A DNA stretch of 64,000 nucleotides from Apis mellifera (Eukaryota; Arthropoda; Insecta; Hymenoptera; Apidae): assembly GCF_003254395.2 (NCBI RefSeq), contig NC_037650.1:4399001-4463000 (forward strand), given 5' to 3'. The stretch's first letter is position 1, and every line of letters starts with the position of its first letter. Under the pieces are notes generated by a model. That model saw only the letters and a list, made by a program, of their open reading frames with translations. It had not been told where the DNA came from and ran no database searches. The position numbers were made by a program, and so were the translations under genes. Shown piece after piece: positions 51,214-61,739 of this stretch.

Positions 51214-52743
51214 GGGATTAAACGATGCAAAAAGGGATCGGCAGATGTTTCAGAACAGATCTTAATGTGAAAAAAAAAGACGTACAAATTATATACGCCA
51301 TTGCATCCATCATTCGTGAAACGATTTCTGATGTTTCGCGAGTATCATTAAAAAGAAATCTTTTTATTGTTTCACGATATGCTATTCCTTGAAAATCTTT
51401 CGATTAACCAAAATAACCGTGATAAAATAAAATATATAAACGTAATGTATGACTGTCGGTTAACGCCTCGTTTGATCAAGTTCGGTTCAAATTATAAAGT
51501 CAATCTCAGTGCCTGACCCGCCACAAAATTTGTGAATTATACATGAATTGCATAGAGCCAAAATTTCACAGTTAATTACTGTGTGGCGGAGAATATAGAA
51601 GATTTAAAAGAAATAATAATAAAACGAAACAAAGACTCTCTGTATATGACAGCTGCTAAGAATTTTTGAGAGTCTCTCTCTCTCTCTTTTTCTCTCTTTT
51701 TCTCTTCTCTCTCTTCTCTTTTCTTCTCTCTCTCTTTCTCTTTGGCTGAAACGAAACTTGTCGAGCGACCGACAGTCGTGCATCCACGCATAATTAGTGA
51801 TATTTAGCGATGGACATTCGATATTCTGCCAATTGTAAATCAAGAAAAAAGAAGAATTTCCGATTTTAATCGATATCGAAGCGATTCCAAATTGAACTAA
51901 AAAAATGAGAAACTTTTTGGATACGGTCAAAAATTTAATAGCAGAATTTTTTTCCGGAATATTTTGACGTTCTTTTATATCATATATGAATTTCGATGCA
52001 TTTTTATGATATTTTATTTTAAGTTATGATGAGACTGTTAAGTTATTCATAGCTTTTAATCCACTAGACAGCATTTAATTGCGAATCGAAATTGTTCAAT
52101 TAATTCGGTTCAATCGAAAGGAAAAAAAAAAAAATAGACACATGTCCATCGCTGTTACACGATTCTCGATATTCTTTGGAACTCGTTCAAAGTCGTTCGT
52201 GGCAATAAAAAAAAGAGAAAAAAAAAAAATAGGAATGAGAATTGACAAGAATAAAACTATCAAAATGTATAGTTTCCTAATTTTGATAATCGCTTGTAAA
52301 AATGTTATTTTTCATAAATTCGTTGATGATCGATGATCAAAATTCGTGACATGGATTCATGATCGCAATTTAATTTGATGATCGATTATTATGATCCATA
52401 GCTTCGTATATCGGCGTAATTATTAGTAAAACAAATTGTATGTCGAATAATAGAATCGAGTCCCGTTACGTCGAAATATAGACGCAAGAGCCTGTCGGAA
52501 ATCCCGTTGATCGGGCGTTAGGAAATCGTGACCAATTTTCAAGAATGGAAGAATTCATTTGCTGTTGAAACGAAGAATTATCGTGATGACGAATTGAAGA
52601 TTTGAAAAAGAGAAGCAAACTAGGATTGTAAAAGAGAAATGGAAATCGATCGCGGTGTCGTAGTCTATTGGTATAATAACACACAATGTATGTCGCCGTA
52701 AAAAAGAGATCGTGTCATAACGACAATTGAAAGGAGTAAAGTG

Positions 52744-52769
52744 AAAAAAAAAAAAAAAAAAAAAAAAAG
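52744..52769. repeat. Poly-A tract
   Basis: A run of about 25 A residues. Similar runs occur at about 45898-45920 (A) and 51189-51212 (T). Confidence 0.8.
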
Positions 52770-54617
52770 AAATGAACAGGAAGAGGAAGTTGAGCAGGAG
52801 ATAAAACGAAGCTTTTAAAGCCGAGTGATCGAGCAAGTGTTTGGCTGTGCTGTAGAATAGGAAAGAGACAGAAAAAGAACGATAGAGAGAAAACGTGAGA
52901 TTCGAGAGAAAGAATGAGAGAAAGAGAGGTGTGAACGAGAGAGATAAAGAGTTCAGATGTTAATCGAAGCCAGCGAAATTATCAAATATTATAAATTGTA
53001 TATTCAAATTATGTTTTTTTTTTTTTTAAATTTATTCCACTTGTGAATATCATTTTCGATTCGGAACAATATTTTGTCAAAAATTGAAAAGAAAAACTCT
53101 CGATCACGATCGAGATCTATTCGATTCACAATTGAAAAATCGAAATTTTAAAGGACTTAACATATATTAGAGTCACATAGAATCCAAGATAATTAACTCC
53201 ACCGATGATAATTACTTGATTTTTAGAAAATAAAGTGTTAATCGTGTATTCTGATATGAAAAATAAAGAAATTATCAGAAAGTGGAGTTAAACAATTTGG
53301 CTTCTTTCACTGATTGACTCATTTAATGATCTAAGCATAATGTCCTATTAATGTCACGACGATCTTTGCTTTCAAGTAAAGTGAGTCGCAAGTATAAATC
53401 GGGGAAAAAAAAAAATAAAAATTACATATATACAGATTCATATACGAATACTGTAGCTGATTATAAATTGACATTTCGCTGCTTCGACAAGCTACAGTCT
53501 ACCATGTATATATTTTCATTAATGTATGTATAATAAAAAAGTATATTCGAGACAACGATCGGCTCTGTTTAGTGTGCGCTGTCTTGTCATTCTTTACGTG
53601 AATTATATGGTCGAAAAATCGATACGTATTTGGAATCGATCGGAACTATTCCCGTTACGGAGAATATTTTTGGCTTCTAAATAATATATATATATACATA
53701 TATATTATCGTAACGACGTATTTCTTCTAGAAATAAATTTTAAATGAACAAATTTCATAAGCTTTTATATTATGTAAAACGTTACCTATTTACATTCACC
53801 ATTTTCAATAAATTTTCGATGTTTTCTTAATATTTTATATTGCAACTATAACTATATTCCAATTCTTTATATTATAAATAAACGATAAGTAAGTATGTAT
53901 CAGTGCAAACAAAAAAAAAAGGATATATATAAATATATATATTTATAGAATACAATAAAAAATTGCTACATTCGATAATGAAAAAATAAAAAAATAAAAG
54001 AATAATGAATGGTATAATGTATTTCTTTATTCAATGAACTTGAATGTATTGTGCATCATGTGACACGCCATGTGCGTTGCATAGCAATGCATTTCATTCG
54101 TATATATAATTGAATTAATTCAACTAGAAATAATAAATAATAATAAAATATAAAAAAAACTTTATGTATCTATACACTCTTAGAGAGAATAACATTAAAT
54201 TGTATTTTATAAAATTTATATTAATAAAAATATATCGATAATTTTGATATCCATTTACAACTATCGATGCAACAAGATGCAATCTAGATATAAACGTACC
54301 TGATATATTATTTGTTATTGATAAGGATTTGGATAAATTTTTTTTGTTCTTAATAATTAAATCCCTGAAAATTATTTTAAAATCATTTGATATTAAAATA
54401 AAAATATAAAAATAATATAAGAATAAGAAATCAGTGATAGAAGAAAAATATAGAAAGTAAAAGAAGAAAGTGTTTTATCCAAAATCTGTTAGAGGACTCG
54501 TCAGTAGGGTTATTTAGATAGATTGTAGGCTGTTTTCTGTATATATGTAATCAAAGCTTTTCACGTGATTCTTTGACAAAAAGTAAATATAACCTATATT
54601 TTCATATCAAGTGCAAA

Positions 54618-57600
54618 ATGAGTAAATACAGGAAAGAAGAATCTTCAAGTGAAAACAGCGATAGCGAAGAAGAAAGACGTAAAAAAGATATCAAAGAAAG
54701 AGATGAATTTGCTAATCGACTAAAAGCTAAAGATGAAAGTAAAATACGAAAGGTAGCTATGCCGGCTGGTTCAGGAGCAGGTGAATGATTATCATTTTAT
54801 TTTCAAATAACTAAATTTATTTTTATTTATTTTTTAACACATGTAAATATTATTTCCTAAACAGCGGAAGCTGCTAAGAGATTGAAAATTATGGAAACTG
54901 ATATGCGAGAAAAATTGGTACCAAAATTGCGTGTTGAATCTCGTCGGAAATATTTAGAAAAACGTAAAGATGATAAGGTGGCCGAACTAGAGGCTGATAT
55001 AATTGATGATGAATATCTTTTTGAAGAAGAAATGTAATTCTTTATCTAAATTTACAACATTATATAAGAAAATCATACAATAATATATAGTAATTGATAC
55101 CTTTAATTAACTTTAGATTAACAGAACGGGAAAGAAGAGAACGGGAACATAAAAAACAATTACTCCAGTTAGCTAAAGAACATGAAAAAGCAAGAGAACT
55201 TGAAAGAGTACAACGTTATCATATGCCATTGGAAAAAGGAAAACTTGAGCCAGAATTAGAAGTACATGATAATGAACCACCACAATCTGAACAGAGTAAA
55301 TGGGAGTCTGATCAAATGTCATCTGCTGTTTTTCGATTTGGTGCTAAAAATAGAAAAGGTATATTTAATATTATATCATATAAAAATATATCATAATCAT
55401 TAAATAGTTTTTTATTATAGTGCAACAAGATTATGATCTTCTTCTGGAAGATGAAGTGGAATTCATTCAAGCATTACATATGCCTGGTACTGAAAAAGAT
55501 AGAAAAGCAAGTCCACCACCGCAAGTTAAGGCATTGCAAACTATACAAGAAACAAAAAAAAGTTTACCAATTTATCCTTTTAAAAATGATCTCATTCAAG
55601 CTATAAAAGATCATCAGGTATGTTACTAATATATAATTAATATATATATTAATATTATTTAAAATAAATGCTGATAATTATAAGCTAATCAATGAATATA
55701 ATATATCATCTATTTTGATTCAGGTATTAATTATTGAAGGAGAAACAGGTTCTGGAAAAACCACGCAAATTCCACAATATTTGTATGAGGCTGGTTTCGC
55801 AGAGGATAATAAAATAATTGGTTGTACACAGCCTCGAAGAGTAGCTGCTATGTCTGTTGCGGCGAGAGTTGCTCATGAGATGTGTGTAAAATTGGGTAAT
55901 GAAGTTGGTTATGCGATCCGTTTCGAGGATTGTACTTCTCATCGTACTCGTATTAAATATATGACAGATGGTACATTGCATCGTGAATTTCTCAGCGAAC
56001 CGGACTTAGGCTCTTACAGGTATCAAGATTCAGAAAGGATTTATACAAATTTATTCGTTCTATTATTAATAATGATCATTAACGTTTGAATTGATCATTC
56101 AATTATTAATCAATTTCCTACTTGCTTTAGCAAAACAACATTATTTTTAGTGTTATGATCATTGACGAGGCACACGAGCGTACTTTGCACACCGATATCT
56201 TATTCGGATTGGTAAAGGATATAACAAAATTTCGAACGGATCTGAAACTTTTAATTTCATCTGCCACGTTGGACGCAACGAAATTTAGCGAATTCTTCGA
56301 TGATGCTCCGATTTTTAGGATACCTGGTCGCCGATTTCCTGTCGATATTTATTATACGAAAGCGCCAGAAGCGGATTACATTGATGCCTGTGTTGTTTCT
56401 ATTCTTCAAATACATGCTACTCAACCACCTGGTGATATATTAGTGTTTCTAACAGGTATTTTCAGTATTTAATCAATACTTGATAATTAATATCAAGTTT
56501 TAATCTTGTAATTTTAAAATATTTAATGAATTTCTGTTAGGTCAAGATGAAATAGAAACATGTCAGGAAATGTTGCAAGAGAGAGTGAGACGATTAGGTT
56601 CGAAATTAGGAGAATTATTGATTCTTCCCGTATATGCAAATCTTCCAAGCGATATGCAAGCAAAAATATTTCAACCTACTCCACCAAGAGCGAGAAAGGT
56701 ATGATAAATAAATTTATTTTTTAAATTTTATTTAAATTTTCTTTTTCGTTAAACGTATTAATTTCTCTGCCTTTATTTTGATATTTTTAATTATTAATAG
56801 GTAGTTCTTGCTACGAATATAGCAGAAACATCATTAACAATAGATAACATAGTATACGTGATAGATCCTGGATTTGCAAAGCAGAACAATTTCAATTCCC
56901 GTACGGGCATGGAAAGCTTAATGGTTGTGCCAATTAGTAAAGCTTCTGCAAATCAGAGAGCTGGAAGAGCTGGAAGAGTAGCTCCAGGAAAATGTTTTCG
57001 ATTATATACAGCTTGGGCTTATCAACACGAACTTGAAGATAATACTGTACCTGAAATTCAAAGAATCAATCTTGGTAAAAACTGTTATATCATACTTTTT
57101 TTCTGTAAATTTTCTTTATCTAATCAAATTATTAAATGCTAGGCAATGCCGTGTTGACCCTGAAAGCTCTGGGAATAAATGATTTAGTCCATTTCGATTT
57201 TCTGGATCCTCCACCACACGAAACATTAGTTTTAGCCTTAGAACAACTATATGCATTGGGAGCTTTAAATCACCGTGGAGAATTAACAAAACTTGGTCGA
57301 AAAATGGCTGAATTTCCATTAGATCCTATGATGGCAAAAATGTTATTGGCCAGTGAACAGTATCGTTGCTCGGAAGAAGTAGCCACGATCGCCGCTATGT
57401 TATCAGTGAATGGAGCTATTTTCTATAGGCCTAAAGATAAGATTATCCATGCGGATACTGCTCGAAAGAATTTCCATGTACCTGGTGGCGATCATTTGAC
57501 TTTATTGAACGTATACAATCAATGGCAGCAAAGTGATTTTAGTACTCATTGGTGTTATGAGAATTTCATTCAACATCGATCGATGAAAAGAGCTAGAGAT

Positions 57601-58273
57601 GTCAGAGAACAATTAGTTGGTCTCATGCAACGAGTTGAGATGGAACTCGTATCAGGAATTACGGAAACAGTGAATATCCGAAAGGTGAGTTTATATAAAA
57701 GTTTATATAAAATAATAAATATCACCATCTTTTTTCATTTTTTACAAATTAATTTGCTTTAATTTTGAAAAATAACATAAACAAAAATAGGAGAAACAAA
57801 CTTAAAGAATTGAATTGATTAAATTTTAGGCTATAACATCAGGATATTTCTATCATGTAGCGCGATTATCAAAAGGGGGACATTACAAAACTGCAAAACA
57901 TAATCAGACAGTTTCAATTCATCCTAATAGCTCACTGTTTCAAGAATTGCCACGTTGGTTACTCTATCATGAATTGGTTTTTACTACAAAGGAATTTATG
58001 CGACAGGTGAGTTATTGTAAAATATTTAATAATACAGTATTTTCAAAATTATTTTCTTTTCAAATTTTTTTAACTAATTTATGATAATCATAGTTATAAT
58101 TTTATAATTTATCTAATGTAATATTTAATATAATTTTATAGGTAACAGAAATCGAGAGTAAGTGGCTTTTAGAAGTAGCTCCCCATTATTACAAAGCAAA
58201 AGAATTAGAGGATTCTACAAATAAAAAAATGCCAAAAGTCGCAGGAAGATCGCGTCCAGATGGAACTAATTAA
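54618..58273 (+). CDS. Dhx16: DEAH-box spliceosomal RNA helicase DHX16 (Prp2)
   Basis: Eleven exons join in frame: 54618-54780, 54865-55033, 55117-55358, 55421-55617, 55724-56019, 56151-56455, 56541-56698, 56801-57074, 57143-57684, 57830-58006, 58142-58273 (884 aa). The N-terminus is charged and coiled-coil-like (SSSENSDSEEERRKKD). The RecA-like core carries motif I GETGSGKT (Lys269), motif II DEAH (361-364), motif III SAT (393-395) and motif VI QRAGRAGR (562-569). It is followed by winged-helix, ratchet (HA2) and OB-fold segments. DHX16/Prp2 uses ATP to remodel the activated spliceosome before the first splicing step; Drosophila l(2)37Cb is the counterpart at similar length. All motifs are intact, so this is the functional copy. 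A second, damaged copy begins at 61.74 kb. No TATA box is evident, as expected of a housekeeping gene. Confidence 0.97.
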
Positions 58274-58732
58274 TAGTTCAAGTAATTAAATGTATCTAGT
58301 TTATATAAAAATAAATTGTACAAATAATCATGACTTTTGTAACTAGTTTTTAAGATGTATAAAATATAAAGATAAGAAATTTTATAATGTACAAAATACA
58401 GTATATCATACACACATTTGTAACCAATCAATTAGTTAAGAATTAAATTAATTTATGTATCTTTTTATTGTAAATATATTTTATTTTAATAAAAACATGA
58501 ATGAAAAAAGAAACAGTTTTCTTATTTCATTTCCTAATTCCTAATTCCCTTAAATTTAAATAAGCTATTTAAAAATATTTAATTCTTAGAAATAAGTAAA
58601 AATAATTCTTGGAAGAAAAAAGAAGTAAAAGATAAGTAAATATTAAATTATACTTACAAGAATTGGAAAATAAAATTCAAATTATTAAAAATAACAAAAT
58701 AATTGAACAAAGGAAATATTCGCCAAAAATAC
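58274..58732 (+). other. 3' UTR of Dhx16
   Basis: AT-rich, with AATAAA-like signals near 58309 and 58487. The tandem array begins about 460 bases after the stop codon. Confidence 0.6.
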
Positions 58733-61700
58733 GATTTTTTATCAGGAGAACATGAGTTGACACGAAGTGGCACGAGGAATTCTTCTAAGAATTTCAGCAT
58801 TTCTTGGAAATGACGTCAAATTCCCGAAATTATCGAAACTCATCAACGAAGGAAACTTCTGTCCAAAAATTTGATTTTGCTCTATCGGTTGCTGCTTTAA
58901 AAAATACATGATGTTAGTAAAAAAAATACAGTTGTGCTTGAAACTTTTTTATTGGTCAACCTACTAAAAAAACGAGAGCGTCAGGATATAGTCCCGTCGA
59001 AACCATTCAACTTTTATTCGAAACATTTTTTAATATTCTGAATAATAAGCGAGATATTCAAAAAAAGGTAGAAAAGAAATTTCGGCGACCGAAGAAAAAT
59101 TTTTGGCCAAAAATTCGACTTTGTATTAGGAGAACATGATATGACAGGAGGTCGACCTCCTACAAATTTTTAATTTTCGCTATATCTTTTAAACTATTGG
59201 TTTTTCGCTATAAGTGGGTTAATACTTTTTTATAGAAAATTTTACGCTTTATCGATTGGCGCATTAAAAAATACATGTTATCAGTAAAAAAAACAAAGTT
59301 GTGCTAAAAAAGCTCCTTATTGGTCGACTTACTAAAAAACTGAGAGCGTCATAATATAGCCCTTTCGAAACCAATCAACTTTTATTCGAAACATTTTTTA
59401 ATATTCTGAATAATAAGCGAGATATTAAAAAAAAGGTGTAAGCGTCGAAATTTCGGAGACCGAAGAAAAATTTTTGGCCAAAAATTCGACTTTGTATTAG
59501 GAGAACATGATATGACAGGAGGTCGACCTCCTACAAATTTTTAATTTTTGCTATATCTTTTAAACTATTGGTTTTTCGCTATAAGTGGGTTAACACTTTT
59601 TTATAGGAAATTTTACGCTCTATCGATTGGCGCATTAAAAAATACATGTTATCAGTAAAAAAAACAAAGTTGTGCTAAAAAAGCTCCTTATTGGTCGACC
59701 TATTAAAAAACTGAGAGCGTCATAATATAGCCCTTTCGAAACCAATCAACTTTTATTCGAAACATTTTTTAATATTCTGAATAATAAGCGAGATATTAAA
59801 AAAAAGGTGTAAGCTCGAAATTTCGGAGACCGAAGAAAATTTTTGGCCAAAAACTCGATTTGTATTAGGAGAACATGATATGACAGGAGGTCGACCTCCT
59901 ACAAATTTTTAATTTTCGCTATATCTTTTAAACTATTGGTTTTTCGCTATAAGTGGGTTAATACTTTTTTATAGAAAATTTTACGCTTTATCGATTGGCG
60001 CATTAAAAAATACATGTTATCAGTAAAAAAAACAAAGTTGTGCTAAAAAAGCTCCTTATTGGTCGACCTATTAAAAAACTGAGAGCGTCATAATATAGCC
60101 CTTTCGAAACCAATCAACTTTTATTCGAAACATTTTTTAATATTCTGAATAATAAGCGAGATATTAAAAAAAAGGTGTAAGCATCGAAATTTCGGAGACC
60201 GAAGAAAAATTTTTGGCCAAAAACTCGATTTTGTATTAGGAGAACATGATATGACAGGAGGTCGACCTCCTACAAATTTTTAATTTTCGCTATATCTTTT
60301 AAACTATTGGTTTTTCGCTATAAGTGGGTTAATACTTTTTATAGAAATTTTACGCTTTATCGATTGGCGCATTAAAAATACATGTTATCAGTAAAAAAAC
60401 AAAGTTGTGCTAAAAAGCTCCTTATTGGTCGACCTATTAAAAAACTGAGAGCGTCATAATATAGCCCTTTCGAAACCAATCAACTTTTATTTGAAACATT
60501 TTTTAATATTCTGAATAATAAGCGAGATATTAAAAAAAAGGTAGAAAGGAAATTTCGGCGACCGAAGAAAAATTTTTGGCCAAAATTCGACTTTGTATTA
60601 GGAGAACATGATATGACAGGAGGTCGACCTCCTACAATTTTTAATTTTCTATATCTTTTAAACTATTGGTTTTTCGCTATAAGTGGGTTAATACTTTTTT
60701 ATAGAAAATTTTACGCTTTATCGATTGGCGCATTAAAAAATACATGTTATCAGTAAAAAAAACAAAGTTGTGCTAAAAAAGCTTATTGGTCGACTTACTA
60801 AAAAACTGAGAGCGTCATAATATAGCCCTTTCGAAACCAATCAACTTTTATTCGAAACATTTTTTAATATTCTGAATAATAAGCGAGATATTAAAAAAAA
60901 GGTAGAAAGGAAATTTCGGCGACCGAAGAAAAATTTTTGGCCAAAAATTCGACTTTGTATTAGGAGAACATGATATGACAGGAGGTCGACCTCCTACAAA
61001 TTTTTAATTTTCGCTATATCTTTTAAACTATTGGTTTTTCGCTATAAGTGGGTTAATACTTTTTTATAGGAAATTTTACGCTTTATCGATTGGCGCATTA
61101 AAAAATACATGTTATCAGTAAAAAAAACAAAGTTGTGCTAAAAAAGCTCCTTATTGGTCGACCTATTAAAAAACTGAGAGCGTCATAATATAGCCCTTTC
61201 GAAACCAATCACTTTATTCGAACATTTTTTAATATTCTGAATAATAAGCGAGATATTAAAAAAAAGGTAGAAAGAAATTTCGGCGACCGAAGAAAAATTT
61301 TTGGCCAAAAATTCGACTTTGTATTAGGAGAACATGATATGACAGGAGGTCGACCTCTACAAATTTTTAATTTTCGCTATATCTTTTAAACTATTGGTTT
61401 TTCGCTATAAGTGGGTTAATACTTTTTTATAGAAAATTTTACGCTTTATCGATTGGCGCATTAAAAAATACATGTTATCAGTAAAAAAAACAAAGTTGTG
61501 CTAAAAAGCTCCTTATTGGTCGACTATTAAAAAACTGAGAGCGTCATAATATAGCCCTTTCGAACCAATCAACTTTATTCGAAACATTTTTTAATATTCT
61601 GAATAATAAGCGAGATATTCAAAAAAAGGTAGAAAAGAAATTTCGGCGACCGAAGAAAAATTTTTGGCCAAAAATTCGACTTTGTATTAGGAGAACATGA

Positions 61701-61739
61701 TATGACAGGAGGTCGACCTCCTACAAATTTTTAATTTTC
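58733..61739. repeat. Tandem array of ~365-bp units, each with two perfect palindromes
   Basis: The 14-base core GGAGGTCGACCTCC recurs at 59147, 59518, 59886, 60257, 60619, 60981, 61345 and 61708, giving periods of 371, 368, 371, 362, 362, 364 and 363 bases. One core (61345) has lost a base. Each unit also has the palindrome AATTTTTGGCCAAAAATT (or a one-base-short form) about 45 bases before it. A first, clearly divergent unit occupies about 58733-59090. Units are otherwise near-identical. There is no long open frame, so this is satellite-like DNA rather than a gene; no transposase or terminal repeats were seen. The shorter periods in the right half come from single-base losses. Confidence 0.93.

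Larger units (their letters stand above)
47803..54419 (+). other. 3' UTR of the F-box/LRR gene and intergenic spacer
   Basis: The sequence after the stop codon remains AT-rich for over 6 kb with many homopolymer and dinucleotide tracts. AATAAA-type signals are frequent (for example around 50690 and 51056), so the UTR end cannot be fixed. Open frames here are low-complexity. No RNA gene was identified. Confidence 0.5.

Noticed and set aside
58733..61739. Array considered as a CRISPR or as a transposon
   Set aside because: Units are about 365 bp with no variable spacers, and the genome is animal. No transposase frame, terminal inverted repeats or target-site duplication was found.
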